This document shows, piece by piece, positions 1 to 8,386 of a stretch of DNA of 64,000 bases (its first letter is position 1; each line of letters begins with the position of its first letter). Under the pieces are notes generated by a model. It was not told the DNA's origin and searched no databases. It saw only the letters and a list, made by a program, of their open reading frames with translations. The stretch comes from CADCUY01 sp964242735. Lineage in GTDB: Bacteria; Actinomycetota; Actinomycetes; Actinomycetales; Quadrisphaeraceae. The stretch spans positions 186,001 through 250,000 of the forward strand of contig CAXTAK010000003.1 of assembly GCA_964242735.1 (NCBI GenBank), in the 5' to 3' direction. The translations under genes were made by a program, and so were the position numbers.

Positions 1-54
1 CGACACCGCCACGCGGTCCGGCAGGGGGGCCAGCCCGGTCCTGGGATCCTCCAC
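1..54 (-). CDS. possible 5' end of a gene leaving the window
   Basis: Reading leftward from a GTG at 54-52 there is an open frame (VEDPRTGLAPLPDRVAVS) that continues past the window start. It would be divergent from the TrmH gene. Only 18 codons are visible and there is no recognisable domain, so this is a weak call. Confidence 0.25.
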   Translation of the reverse strand, partial: MEDPRTGLAPLPDRVAVS

Positions 55-57
55 GGC

Positions 58-696
58 ATGGATGGACCAGGCCCGACCGAGTGGGGGAGGGCCGTCGGCG
101 TCGGCCCGATGTCGCAGCCGTGGCCGGAGGACGCGCGCTACGACGTCGAGCTGCTGGCCGGCGGCGACCGGCGCAACGTCGTCGACCGTTACCGGTACTG
201 GACCGTCGAGGCGATCGTGGCCGACCTCGACACCCGGCGGCACCCGTTCCACGTCGCGATCGAGAACTGGCAGCACGACGCGAACATCGGGACGGTCGTG
301 CGGACGGCGAACGCCTTCCTCGCCGCCGAGGTGCACATCGTCGGACGGCGCAGGTGGAACCGCCGGGGGGCGATGGTCACGGACAGGTACCAGCGCCTGC
401 GTCACCACGCGGACGTCGCCGTCCTGGCCGCGCACGCCGCCCACGAGCGCCTCGTGGTCGTCGGCGTGGACAACGGGCCGGGCTCGGTGCCGATCGAGGA
501 CGCACGGCTGCCGGAGCGGTGCGTGCTGCTCTTCGGACAGGAGGGTCCGGGGCTGACCCCCGAGGCCCGCGCAGCAGCGGCGGTGACCGTCTCCATCGCC
601 CAGTTCGGGTCCACCCGGTCGATCAACGCCGGTGTGGCGGCGGGGATCGCCATGCACGCCTGGGTCCGTCAGCACACCTCAGCGGAGGAGCGGTAG
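58..696 (+). CDS. TrmH/SpoU-family RNA 2'-O-methyltransferase
   Basis: Predicted SAM-dependent ribose methyltransferase of the SPOUT superfamily, acting on tRNA or rRNA; the target base cannot be told from sequence. The three SpoU motifs are visible in order: NIGTVVRTANAF (near residue 76), LLFGQEGPGL (near 158) and the knot-forming GSTRSINAGVAAGIAMH near the C terminus. At 212 aa it has the catalytic domain only, without the N-terminal L30-like substrate domain seen in some relatives. The first 17 residues look unconserved; a second ATG at 109, giving MSQPWPEDARYD, is a good alternative start. No clear Shine-Dalgarno precedes either ATG. It is followed by a short GGGTC tandem repeat and the HAD phosphatase gene. 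Confidence 0.88.
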   Translation: MDGPGPTEWGRAVGVGPMSQPWPEDARYDVELLAGGDRRNVVDRYRYWTVEAIVADLDTRRHPFHVAIENWQHDANIGTVVRTANAFLAAEVHIVGRRRWNRRGAMVTDRYQRLRHHADVAVLAAHAAHERLVVVGVDNGPGSVPIEDARLPERCVLLFGQEGPGLTPEARAAAAVTVSIAQFGSTRSINAGVAAGIAMHAWVRQHTSAEER

Positions 697-709
697 GCCG
701 CGGCAGCGC

Positions 710-734
710 GGGTCGGGTCGGGTCGGGTCGGGTC
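710..734. repeat. GGGTC pentanucleotide tandem repeat
   Basis: Five consecutive perfect copies of GGGTC lie in the gap between the TrmH gene (stop at 696) and the HAD gene (start at 779). It is a small simple-sequence tract with potential for length variation; nothing shows a function. Confidence 0.8.
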
Positions 735-765
735 GGGGAGACAGCACGCGTCCAAGTCCGGACCC

Positions 766-771
766 TAGGCT
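766..771 (+). promoter_or_regulatory. -10-like box of a probable leaderless promoter (HAD gene)
   Basis: TAGGCT fits TANNNT and ends 7 nt before the GTG at 779, with no Shine-Dalgarno between. This spacing is what a leaderless actinobacterial mRNA would show. Inference from position only. Confidence 0.45.
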
Positions 772-778
772 GCCCCGG

Positions 779-1558
779 GTGACCGCTCCCCGCGCGCGCT
801 CCGCCTGGCTGACCGACATGGACGGCGTGCTGGTCCACGAGGGATCCCCGATCCCCGGGGCGGCGGAGTTCCTCGACCGGCTGCAGGAGCTGGAGCGCCC
901 CTTCCAGGTGATCACCAACAACTCCATCTTCACGCCCCGCGACCTCGCGGCCCGGCTCGAGCGCTCCGGGTTGCACGTGCCCGAGGACGCGCTCTGGACG
1001 TCGGCGATGGCCACCGCCCAGTTCCTCGCCGACCAGACCCCCGGCGGGTCGGCGTACGTCATCGGCGAGGTGGGGCTGACCACGGCGCTGCACGAGGCCG
1101 GGTTCGTGATGACCGACACCAACCCCGACTACGTCGTCCTCGGGGAGACGCGCACGTACTCCTTCACCGCCATCACCCGGGCCGTGCGCCTGATCGAGGA
1201 CGGTGCGCGCTTCATCGCCACGAACCCCGACCCCTCCGGGCCCTCCCTGGAGGGGAAGCTGCCCGCCACGGGTGCCGTCGCGGCGATGATCTCGGCGGTG
1301 ACCGGCAAGCAGCCGTACACGGTGGGCAAGCCGAACCCGATGATGTTCCGCACGGCCCTGAACCGCATCGATGCGCACTCCGAGAGCACGGTCATGGTCG
1401 GGGACAGGATGGACACCGACGTCGTCGCCGGGATCGAGGCGGGCCTGGAGACGGTGCTGGTGCTCACCGGCTCCACGCGGCGGGCCGAGGTGGACACCTT
1501 CCCGTTCCGTCCGGCCCGCGTCGTGGAGTCCATCGCCGACGTCGTGGAGCTGGTGTGA
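779..1558 (+). CDS. HAD-IIA family hydrolase (NagD/p-nitrophenylphosphatase-like)
   Basis: Predicted cytoplasmic Mg-dependent sugar- or nucleotide-phosphate phosphatase of HAD subclass IIA. The nucleophile motif DMDGVLVHEG is near residue 16, the ITNNS motif II follows, and GKPNPMMF plus VGDRMDTDVVAGIEAG give motifs III and IV. Length, 259 aa, is normal for the NagD group. The GTG at 779 is chosen because the conserved AWLTDMDGVL strand begins soon after it and a TANNNT box sits 7 nt upstream; the frame stays open further upstream but overlaps the TrmH gene. DedA follows 32 nt downstream and may share the transcript. The physiological substrate is unknown. Confidence 0.9.
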   Translation: MTAPRARSAWLTDMDGVLVHEGSPIPGAAEFLDRLQELERPFQVITNNSIFTPRDLAARLERSGLHVPEDALWTSAMATAQFLADQTPGGSAYVIGEVGLTTALHEAGFVMTDTNPDYVVLGETRTYSFTAITRAVRLIEDGARFIATNPDPSGPSLEGKLPATGAVAAMISAVTGKQPYTVGKPNPMMFRTALNRIDAHSESTVMVGDRMDTDVVAGIEAGLETVLVLTGSTRRAEVDTFPFRPARVVESIADVVELV

Positions 1559-1590
1559 CCGTCCCCCCCGCGCCCGCCGGCTGAGCGCCC

Positions 1591-2229
1591 GTGCCGGACT
1601 GGCTCACCTCCCTGCTCGACCCCGACCTCTCGCGGTACACCGCGCGCGGCCTCTACGCCTTCGTCTGGGGCCTGGTCTTCATCGAGACCGCCATCCTCAT
1701 CGCCTTCTGGCTGCCGGGTGACTCGGTGCTGTTCGCCGCGGGCCTGGTCGCCGGCTCACCGGGGTCGGGGGTGTCCCTGCCCGTGCTGTGCGCGGGCACG
1801 GTGGTGGCCGCGATCGCCGGCGACACCCTGGCGTACACCACCGGACGCCGACTGGGCCGGCCCTGGCTCGAACGCCGGCCCGAGCGGATCAGGAAGCACC
1901 TGCAGCGCGCCGAGCAGCTGTACCAGCGCCACGGCGCGGTGGCGGTGGTGACGTGCCGCTTCATCCCGTGGGCGCGGGTCTTCATCCCGGTCCTGGCGGG
2001 GGTGGCCTCCATGTCGTACCCGCGCTTCGCGGCGGCGAACGTCGTCGGGGCGCTGGTGTGGGGGGCCGGCCTGCCGGTGCTGGGGTACTTCGCGTACCAG
2101 GTGCCGGCCGTGCGCTACGCCGCCTTCACCGTGGCGGGCATCGCGGTGGCGAGCTCGTTCGTGGTGCCCGTGGTGGCCCGGGTGCGCGCGGGCAGGGCCC
2201 GCCGCTCAGGCCCGCCGCGACGGGCCTGA
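1591..2229 (+). CDS. DedA family integral membrane protein
   Basis: Member of the DedA/VTT family, membrane proteins implicated in undecaprenyl-phosphate and phospholipid flipping. Visible hallmarks are the early YAFVWGLVFIETA segment, the FWLPGDSVLF re-entrant motif with its acidic residue near position 45, and the CRFIPWARVFIPVLAG motif near 130 with the paired Arg residues. About four to five hydrophobic segments are present. It is 212 aa, normal for the family, starts with GTG and ends in a basic cytoplasmic tail. The gene converges on pyrE and their 3' ends overlap by 24 bases, leaving no room for a conventional terminator. Confidence 0.9.
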   Translation: MPDWLTSLLDPDLSRYTARGLYAFVWGLVFIETAILIAFWLPGDSVLFAAGLVAGSPGSGVSLPVLCAGTVVAAIAGDTLAYTTGRRLGRPWLERRPERIRKHLQRAEQLYQRHGAVAVVTCRFIPWARVFIPVLAGVASMSYPRFAAANVVGALVWGAGLPVLGYFAYQVPAVRYAAFTVAGIAVASSFVVPVVARVRAGRARRSGPPRRA

Positions 2230-2793
2230 GGCGCCTGGCCCCTGCAGCCCGAGGTCGCCTGCGGTGAACGCCGCGACGTACGGCAGCCCCGCGGCCTCCA
2301 CGACCTCGCGGGCGCCGGTGCCCCGGTCGAGGATGACGGCGACGGCGCGCACGTCGGCGCCGGCCTCGCGCAGCGCCTCGACCGCGGTCATCACCGAGCC
2401 CCCGGTGGTGGAGGTGTCCTCCAGGGCCACGACGGCGCGCCCGGCGACGTCCGGGCCCTCGATGCGCCGCTGCAGCCCGTGGGCCTTGGCCTCCTTGCGG
2501 ACGACGAAGGCGTCCAGGCGCCGCCCGCGGGCAGCGCCGGCGTGCAGCACCGCGGCGGCGACGGGGTCGGCGCCCATCGTCAGGCCGCCCACCGCGTGGA
2601 CGGCGCCGAGGCCGGCGGCGTCGAGCAGGTCCAGGAGCACCACCCCGACCAGGGGGGCGGCCTCGCCGTGCAGGGTGACCCGGCGCAGGTCGACGTAGTA
2701 GTCGGCCTCCGCGCCCGAGGAGAGGGTGACCCGCCCGCGCACCACCGCGAGCTCGCCGATCAGCTGCAGCAGGCGCTCACGGGGACCGGTCAC
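2206..2793 (-). CDS. pyrE: orotate phosphoribosyltransferase
   Basis: Catalyses orotate + PRPP to orotidine 5'-monophosphate, the fifth step of pyrimidine synthesis. The PRPP-binding loop VALEDTSTTGGS is clear near residue 120, the FVVRKEAKAHGLQRRIEG flexible loop lies before it, and GGLTMGADPVA is the dianion-binding region. The 195-aa product matches the family. GTG at 2793 is preferred over a start further upstream because upstream codons are low-complexity Pro/Arg/Ala; a TAAGCT box lies 8 nt upstream of it. The last residues overlap the convergent DedA gene. Confidence 0.92.
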   Translation of the reverse strand: MTGPRERLLQLIGELAVVRGRVTLSSGAEADYYVDLRRVTLHGEAAPLVGVVLLDLLDAAGLGAVHAVGGLTMGADPVAAAVLHAGAARGRRLDAFVVRKEAKAHGLQRRIEGPDVAGRAVVALEDTSTTGGSVMTAVEALREAGADVRAVAVILDRGTGAREVVEAAGLPYVAAFTAGDLGLQGPGASGPSRRA

Positions 2794-2801
2794 GGCGGGC
2801 C

Positions 2802-2807
2802 AGCTTA
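2802..2807 (-). promoter_or_regulatory. -10-like box of a probable leaderless promoter (pyrE)
   Basis: TAAGCT on the minus strand lies 8 nt before the pyrE GTG and no Shine-Dalgarno intervenes. Same arrangement as at several other genes in the window. Confidence 0.4.
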
Positions 2808-3051
2808 GGGCGGCGGCGGCCGGGGGAGCCGTGCGCGGTGCGCGGCGCGGCGGGGCGGTGAGCCCTCCGGGACGAGGTGCTGCACCGACGAGCGACACGC
2901 CGGCGCACAAGGGGTCCGAGCACGGCGTGTCGGGCCCCGGTGCAGGGTTCCGACCCGCTGGCGCACCCCACCGGCCCGGGTCCGACGGAATGTCGCGGCC
3001 GCGAACGGCGATGACTCACAGCAGCCCCCTGATGGATGAGGTCCCCCCGCC

Positions 3052-4425
3052 GTGCCCGCAGCCCACACCTCCACCCCGCACGACCGCGATCAGCAGGACC
3101 GCTCACACGACCGCGACTACCTGGCCCTGCCGCTGCGGAGCCGGGTCGGCTGGATCGTCCTGCTCGGGTCGATGACCGCGCTGAGCGCTCTGACGATCGA
3201 CCTGTACCTCCCGGCGTTCCCCGTCCTGCAGGACGAGCTGTCCACCAGCGCGGCCCGCGTCCAGCTGACCCTGACGGGCACCCTCGCGGGCCTGGCGCTC
3301 GGCCAGCTGGTCATCGGTCCTCTCAGCGACGCGCTCGGGCGCCGCACCCCCCTGCTCGCCGGTCTCGCCCTGCACCTGCTCGCCTCGGCGGCGTGCGCGG
3401 TGGCGCCCTCGATCGAGGTGCTGGGCGCGCTGCGGGTGCTCCAGGGCGTGGGCAGCGCCGCGGCGTCCGTGGTGGCCCTCGCCGTGGTCCGCGACCTCTT
3501 CGACGGCCCCGGCGCGGGCCGGCTGGTCTCACGCCTCGTCCTGGTGATCGGCGTCGCGCCGGTGCTGGCCCCCAGCGTCGGCAGCTACCTGCTGCAGGCC
3601 ACGAGCTGGCGCGGCGTCTTCGTGCTCCTCGCCGTCGTCTCCGGGGCGCTGCTGGTCGTGGCCGCGCTGCGCCTGCCCGAGACCCTGCCGCCCGCGCTGC
3701 GGCGCCCTGTCGGCGTGAGGTCCACGGCGACCACGTACCGGGTGCTGCTCAGCGACCGGGTGATGCTCGGCCTGGTGCTCACCGCGGGACTGACGCTGTC
3801 AGCGCTGTTCAGCTACGTCGCTGCCGCGCCCTTCGTGCTGCAGGACCTGTACGGGCTCGGCGCGTCGGAGTTCGCACTGGCCTTCGCCGTCATCGGCACC
3901 TGCCTGGTGATCGGCACTCAGACCACCGGCCAGCTGATGGGCACCACCAGCCCGCAGCGCCTGCTGCTGGTCGGCCTGCTCGGGGGTCTGGCGGCCTCCC
4001 TGGTGCTGCTCGTCCTGGTCCTCACCGGCACCGGTGGCCTGCTCGGGGTGCTGGTGCCGCTGTCGGTGGCCGTCCTGTTCCTGGGGCTGTCGCTGCCCGC
4101 CGTCCCCACCCTGGTGCTGGAGCGCCACGGGTGGGCCGCGGGCACCGCGGCGGCGCTGCTGGGCTTCGCGCAGTTCGGCGTCGGTGGAGCCGTCTCGCCC
4201 GTGGTGGGCCTGCTGGGCCTGCGGGGGGACGTCGCGATGGCCATGGCCGTCGCCGGCGGGGTCGCGGCCGCGCTGCTCGTGCACCTGCTGCTGACCCGGC
4301 CCCGGCTCGCCTCCCCGCCGACCGGGGTGCCGTCGGAGCGCCCGGTGGACGTCGCGGCTGCAGCACCCGGCAGCGCGGCGCGAGCCGTCGCAGCGCCCAG
4401 CGGCGCCAGCCGTCGCAGTTCCTAG
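3052..4425 (+). CDS. Bcr/CflA-type MFS multidrug efflux transporter
   Basis: Twelve-helix major facilitator protein of the drug:H+ antiporter-1 Bcr/CflA group, predicted to export drugs such as bicyclomycin or chloramphenicol. The first helix carries the typical ALTIDLYLPAFPVLQ sequence of this group, and motif A is present as GPLSDALGRR between helices 2 and 3. The motif C-like region in helix 5 reads IGVAPVLAPSVGSYL. A hydrophilic Ala-rich tail of about 40 residues follows the last helix. GTG at 3052 gives 457 aa with a polar N-terminal leader of about 25 residues; a slightly later start is possible. It overlaps the convergent SDR gene by 4 bases. Confidence 0.9.
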   Translation: MPAAHTSTPHDRDQQDRSHDRDYLALPLRSRVGWIVLLGSMTALSALTIDLYLPAFPVLQDELSTSAARVQLTLTGTLAGLALGQLVIGPLSDALGRRTPLLAGLALHLLASAACAVAPSIEVLGALRVLQGVGSAAASVVALAVVRDLFDGPGAGRLVSRLVLVIGVAPVLAPSVGSYLLQATSWRGVFVLLAVVSGALLVVAALRLPETLPPALRRPVGVRSTATTYRVLLSDRVMLGLVLTAGLTLSALFSYVAAAPFVLQDLYGLGASEFALAFAVIGTCLVIGTQTTGQLMGTTSPQRLLLVGLLGGLAASLVLLVLVLTGTGGLLGVLVPLSVAVLFLGLSLPAVPTLVLERHGWAAGTAAALLGFAQFGVGGAVSPVVGLLGLRGDVAMAMAVAGGVAAALLVHLLLTRPRLASPPTGVPSERPVDVAAAAPGSAARAVAAPSGASRRSS

Positions 4426-5198
4426 CGGCCCGAGGGGGGCAGGCGCGCCCGACCGGCCGCGGCCGCCCGCACGATCCACCGCGGCAGCAGGCGCAGGGCG
4501 ATGACCGCGCCGGTGTAGACGGCGCTCGGCACGCTCACCACGACGCCGCGGCGTGCGTCGGCCAGGGCGGCGGCGACGAGCGCGTCGGCGTCCAGCCACG
4601 CCGGTCCGCGGCGCTCCCCCACGTCCAGGGCGGCCCGCTCGTGGAACTCGGTGCGCACGTACCCCGGGCACAGCGCCATCGCCGTCACCCCGGTGCCGCG
4701 CAGCGCCACGGACACGGACTCGGTGAACGTCGTGGCCCACGCCTTCGCCGCCGCGTACGTGCCCAGCGGGGCGAAGCCGGCCACCGAGGAGACGGTGATG
4801 ATCGTGCCGTGCCCGCGCTCGCGCATCGCCACGACCGCCGGCTGCGTGACCACGAGCACCGCGCGGCACAGCACGTCGAGCATGCGCTCCTCGTCGGTGA
4901 CCTCCGTGTCGGGGTAGGCCCCCCCGAGGCCGAAGCCGGCGTTGTTGACCAGCAGGTCCACCGGCGCCTCGCGGCTGCCGGCGCGGTCGGCGACCCGCTG
5001 CAGCTGCGCGCGGTCGGTGAGGTCGGCGGCCATCACCTCCACCCCCACGCCGTGGGCGGCCCGCAGCTGGGCGGCCGCCGCCTCCAGGCGCGCCCCGTCG
5101 CGGGCGACGAGCACCAGGTCGAGGCCTCGGGCGGCCAGCGCCCGGGTGAAGGCGGCGCCGATGCCGGCGGTGGCACCGGTGATCAGGGCGGTGGGCAT
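4422..5198 (-). CDS. SDR family NAD(P)-dependent oxidoreductase
   Basis: Classical short-chain dehydrogenase of 258 aa. The Rossmann glycine motif TGATAGIGAAF is at the N terminus, followed by NNAGFG near residue 87, the catalytic Ser in TVSSVAG and the catalytic YAAAK near residue 154. CPGYVRTEFH is the usual segment after beta-6. Arg at the end of beta-2 (VARDGARLE) suggests NADP(H) preference. Substrate unknown. ATG at 5198 has a TACCGT box 6 nt upstream. It is divergent from the exonuclease III gene. Confidence 0.88.
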   Translation of the reverse strand: MPTALITGATAGIGAAFTRALAARGLDLVLVARDGARLEAAAAQLRAAHGVGVEVMAADLTDRAQLQRVADRAGSREAPVDLLVNNAGFGLGGAYPDTEVTDEERMLDVLCRAVLVVTQPAVVAMRERGHGTIITVSSVAGFAPLGTYAAAKAWATTFTESVSVALRGTGVTAMALCPGYVRTEFHERAALDVGERRGPAWLDADALVAAALADARRGVVVSVPSAVYTGAVIALRLLPRWIVRAAAAGRARLPPSGR

Positions 5199-5204
5199 GG
5201 CGCG

Positions 5205-5210
5205 ACGGTA
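5205..5210 (-). promoter_or_regulatory. -10-like box of a probable leaderless promoter (SDR gene)
   Basis: TACCGT on the minus strand ends 6 nt before the ATG at 5198. The divergent exonuclease gene has the identical hexamer at the same distance from its own start. Confidence 0.4.
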
Positions 5211-5234
5211 GACTCATGCGCCGCGCGTCGGCAG

Positions 5235-5240
5235 TACCGT
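5235..5240 (+). promoter_or_regulatory. -10-like box of a probable leaderless promoter (xth gene)
   Basis: TACCGT ends 6 nt before the GTG at 5247. A second TANNNT hexamer (TAGACT, 5209-5214) lies further upstream and is an alternative -10. Confidence 0.4.
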
Positions 5241-5246
5241 CGTGGT

Positions 5247-6083
5247 GTGCGCCTGGCCACCTGGAACGTCAACTCCATCCGGGCCCGCGTGGACCGCGTC
5301 GCCGCGTGGCTGGAGCGCAGCGACGTCGACGTCGTGGCGATCCAGGAGACCAAGTGCAAGGACGCGCAGTTCCCCACCGACCGCTTCGAGGCCCTGGGCT
5401 ACCAGGTCGCCCACGTGGGCCTCAGCCAGTGGAACGGGGTCGCGGTGCTGTCGCGGGTGGGCCTGGACGACGTGCAGGTCGGCTTCCCGGAGATGCCCGG
5501 GTGGGCCAAGGACGAGGCGGGGTCCGCGGATGACGGGGAGGCGGGCGCGCTGCCCCCCGCACCGGTGCTCGAGGCCCGGGCCGTCGCCGCGACGTGCGCC
5601 GGGGTGCGGGTGTGGAGCCTGTACGTGCCCAACGGCCGCGGGCTCGACGACCCCCACCTGGTGTACAAGCTGGCGTGGCTGTCCGCCCTGCGCGACGCCG
5701 GGGCGTCGTGGCTGCACGCCGACCCCGGGGCGCAGGTGGCGCTGTGCGGTGACTGGAACGTGGCACCGCTGGACGAGGACGTGTGGGACCCCGCCGCCTT
5801 CGAGGGCAGCACCCACGTCTCGGCGCCCGAGCGCGCGGCGTTCGAGGCCGTCGTGGGGGCCGGGTACGCCGACGTCGTGCGCCCGCACACCCCCGGCCCG
5901 GGCACGTACACGTACTGGGACTACAAGCAGCTGCGCTTCCCCCGCCGCGAGGGGATGCGCATCGACTCCACCCTCGCCTCCCCCGCGCTGGCCGCCCGGG
6001 TGACCGGCGCGAGCATCGACCGCGAGGAGCGCAAGGGCAAGGGTGCCTCGGACCACGCCCCGGTCGTCGTGGACCTCGACTGA
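5247..6083 (+). CDS. xth: exodeoxyribonuclease III (AP endonuclease)
   Basis: Base-excision-repair nuclease of the exonuclease III/APE1 family that cuts 5' to abasic sites and trims 3' ends. All signature motifs are present: ATWNVNSIRAR at the start, the metal ligand in IQETK, YVPNGR, GDWNVAP with the catalytic Asp/Asn pair, WDYKQLRF and the terminal SDHAPV. GTG at 5247 directly precedes the first beta strand, so the start is well fixed. The product is 278 aa. A polar insertion near residues 90-112 distinguishes it from the E. coli enzyme. The hydrolase at 6098 begins 14 nt after its stop and is probably co-transcribed. Confidence 0.93.
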   Translation: MRLATWNVNSIRARVDRVAAWLERSDVDVVAIQETKCKDAQFPTDRFEALGYQVAHVGLSQWNGVAVLSRVGLDDVQVGFPEMPGWAKDEAGSADDGEAGALPPAPVLEARAVAATCAGVRVWSLYVPNGRGLDDPHLVYKLAWLSALRDAGASWLHADPGAQVALCGDWNVAPLDEDVWDPAAFEGSTHVSAPERAAFEAVVGAGYADVVRPHTPGPGTYTYWDYKQLRFPRREGMRIDSTLASPALAARVTGASIDREERKGKGASDHAPVVVDLD

Positions 6084-6097
6084 GCGCCGCGGGAGCC

Positions 6098-7138
6098 GTG
6101 CCCGTGCCGCGCTCGCGCCTGCCGCGCCAGCCCCGGCCGTCGGGGGCGCTGCTCGCGCCCCGGCCGCGGCGCGAGCCGAGCGCGTGGGTGGAACTGGACG
6201 ACGGCACGCGCCTGGCCGCCTACGTCACCGAGCCGTCGGCGCCACCGGCGGCGGGTGCAGTCGGGGCAGGCGCAGGCGGGGCAGGCGCAGCGCCCGTGGT
6301 GGTGCTCGCGCACGGGTGGACCCTGACGGCCGCCGCGTGGGACCGCACCGTCGAACGCCTCGCGACCCGACGACCCGACGTGCGCGTGGTGCGCTACGAC
6401 CAGCGCGGCCACGGCGCCTCCCAGGCCAGCCCCGCCACCTCCGCCGAGCGGGCCAGCTCCCCCGCGGCGTCGATCCGCGGGCTCGGCGACGACCTCGCCA
6501 GGGTGGTCGCCGAGCTGGCGCCCCCAGCACCGAGCGGGCCGGCGGCAGCGTCCCCGTCAGCGAGCCAGCCGCCCCCGACACCCCTGGTGCTCGCCGGGCA
6601 CTCGATGGGCGGGATGGCGGTGCTCGCCGCGGCTCGCGGGCACCCCCAGCTGCTCGCCGGACGCCCCTGCGGGGTGCTGCTGTGCAGCACCAGCGCAGGT
6701 GGGCTGTCGGCCGGCGGCCGCCCCCTCGCGCCGATCATGGCGGCGCTCGCCGCACTGCCCGCGAACGTGCTCGTGCCCCGGGCACCGGCGCGGCTCGCGC
6801 AGCGGGTCGGTTACGGGCCCGGCGTCGACCCGGCGCTGGTGCGCACGACGATGCGGGCGATGGGTCCGGTGTCCGGGCGCACCACCGGGGAGTGGTTCGC
6901 CGCGCTGATGGCTCACGACGAGACCGCGGCGCTGCCCGCGCTCGCAGCGGCCGGCGCCGCGGTGCGGGTGGTCGTCGGCGACGCCGACCGGATGACCCCC
7001 GTCGAGCACGCGCGCGCCCTGGCCGACGGGCTGCCCGACGCGGTGCTCACCGTGGTGCCCGGGGCCGGGCACATGCTCTTCGTCGAGCGCCCCGACGTCG
7101 TCGTCGACGAGATCGTGGCCCTGCTGGGGGCGGGGTGA
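6098..7138 (+). CDS. alpha/beta hydrolase
   Basis: Serine hydrolase of the alpha/beta fold, 346 aa, substrate unknown. The oxyanion strand reads VVVLAHGWTL, the nucleophile elbow is AGHSMGG, the acid is probably the Asp of VVVGDADRMTP and the catalytic His lies in VPGAGHMLF. Two Ala/Pro/Gly-rich low-complexity insertions (around residues 45-65 and 135-160) are unusual and probably disordered. There is no signal peptide. The start is the first of two in-frame GTGs (6098 or 6104), 14 nt after the exonuclease stop. Confidence 0.85.
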   Translation: MPVPRSRLPRQPRPSGALLAPRPRREPSAWVELDDGTRLAAYVTEPSAPPAAGAVGAGAGGAGAAPVVVLAHGWTLTAAAWDRTVERLATRRPDVRVVRYDQRGHGASQASPATSAERASSPAASIRGLGDDLARVVAELAPPAPSGPAAASPSASQPPPTPLVLAGHSMGGMAVLAAARGHPQLLAGRPCGVLLCSTSAGGLSAGGRPLAPIMAALAALPANVLVPRAPARLAQRVGYGPGVDPALVRTTMRAMGPVSGRTTGEWFAALMAHDETAALPALAAAGAAVRVVVGDADRMTPVEHARALADGLPDAVLTVVPGAGHMLFVERPDVVVDEIVALLGAG

Positions 7139-7282
7139 CCCGTCTGGACCGGCTGGTCGGGTGACCGGCGAACACGACCACTGCCCGGCACCTGGTGCCG
7201 CGCGCTCGCGGGGCGTGGCAGTGGGTGGACGACGCACCGGCACGCCGCCGACCCCCTGACCCGCCCGACCCCGCCGCGCCCG

Positions 7283-7787
7283 GTGCGCACCGCCGCCACC
7301 CTGGTGCGTGCGCGCATCGCCCTGGCGGTGCTCGGTGTCGTCGTCGCGGTGGTCCACGACGAGCGGACGGCTGACGAGGCCGCTGGTGTCGCCGGTGTCG
7401 ACCAGGGCCTGGCCCGCTCCGTCGTGGGGGGTCCTCGTGCTCAGCGCGCTGTCCGCGCTGGTCGCCATCGCGGTGTGGGTGGGCCTCGCGCACTTCGCCG
7501 ACCGGGGTCACGGCTGGGCCCTCGTCGTGCTGGCCGTGCCCGGCGGCCTCGCGCTGCTCAGCGCGGCGAGCGCGAGCGCCAGCCCAGGCAGCACGGCGTC
7601 CGGGGGCCTGCCCCGGGCCGTGCCGGTGGGCGTCGTCGTGACCCGGCAGGTGCTGGGCCTCGGCCTGTGGGCGTCGACCCTGGTGCTGCTGCACCGGCCC
7701 GCGTCGAACGCCTTCTTCCGCGACGCCGCAGCCGTGAGAGCTGCTCGCGGGCACGTCGGTCCCGTGTCAGCGCACCAGCCGTCCTGA
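7283..7787 (+). pseudogene. frameshifted small membrane protein
   Basis: A GTG at 7283 opens a frame with a hydrophobic N terminus (ARIALAVLGVVVAVVH), but the strongly hydrophobic continuation (GVLVLSALSALVAIAVWVGL, then WALVVLAVPGGLALLSA and LGLWASTLVLLH) lies in the next frame from about 7425 to 7787. The simplest reading is a three- or four-helix protein of about 160 aa broken by a frameshift between about 7360 and 7425. A shorter intact gene starting inside the second frame cannot be excluded. The flanking bases 7139-7282 show nothing recognisable. Confidence 0.45.
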
Positions 7788-7832
7788 CACCCCCACCACT
7801 GCCGGCCGGGGCTGGTCCCGTCGACCCGGGCG

Positions 7833-8240
7833 TCATGGACACGGCTCGTCCCGCGCCCGGCGGATCTCCGCCTCGACGTCAAGGGCGTGCGCCGACGGGC
7901 GCGCTCCACGACCGCGACCAGCTCCCGTGGTGATCGCCGGCGTGCTCGGGGCTGGCTGGCCAGGTGCGCCTGGCGCTGGGCCTCCGTGACGCTCTCGGCG
8001 AGTCCCGCCACCCATCGATGCTCGTCGTGAGCTGTCCAGGCGCTGGAGCCCACCTCCAGCACCACGTCAGCTGGAGCGACCGGTGGGGCTCGAGCCCGCC
8101 ACCGCGTGGGCTCGGCGTCGAGGTCGACCCGGACTCCCCGGTCAGCTGCGACGAGGACCCGTCCCTCACCCAGGTGCGGGCCGCGCAGGGGCCGCGGCAC
8201 CGCGTCCTCGTCGCCGGCGGGCACCACGGCGCGGTGGCCG
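7833..8240 (-). pseudogene. decayed minus-strand gene of unknown family
   Basis: On the minus strand a protein-like stretch (HLGEGRVLVAADRGVRVDL, then LAESVTEAQRQAHLAS and ELVAVVERAR) runs from about 8230 to 7900. Its natural continuation, AHALDVEAEIRRARDEP, lies in a different frame from about 7893 to 7833. One indel near 7895 would join them. The ending resembles C termini of small antitoxin-like or DNA-binding proteins, but no family can be assigned. No start codon in the correct frame is convincing. Confidence 0.35.
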
Positions 8241-8386
8241 ATGGGCGCGCCACTCCTCCGGGCCCGCGGACGCCGGGCCCGGAGGATCCGCGGACGCCGC
8301 CCGCACGGACGCCCTGCCCCCGCCCGCCCCGTCCATGGGCGGCAGGCGGTACGACGCCGGACGCCCGCCCGTGGCAGTGTCGGGCC

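Noticed and set aside
3036..5246. Long plus-strand open frame continuous with the exonuclease III gene
   Set aside because: Only the part from 5247 is protein-like; upstream it is Arg/Pro-rich and overlaps the MFS and SDR genes.
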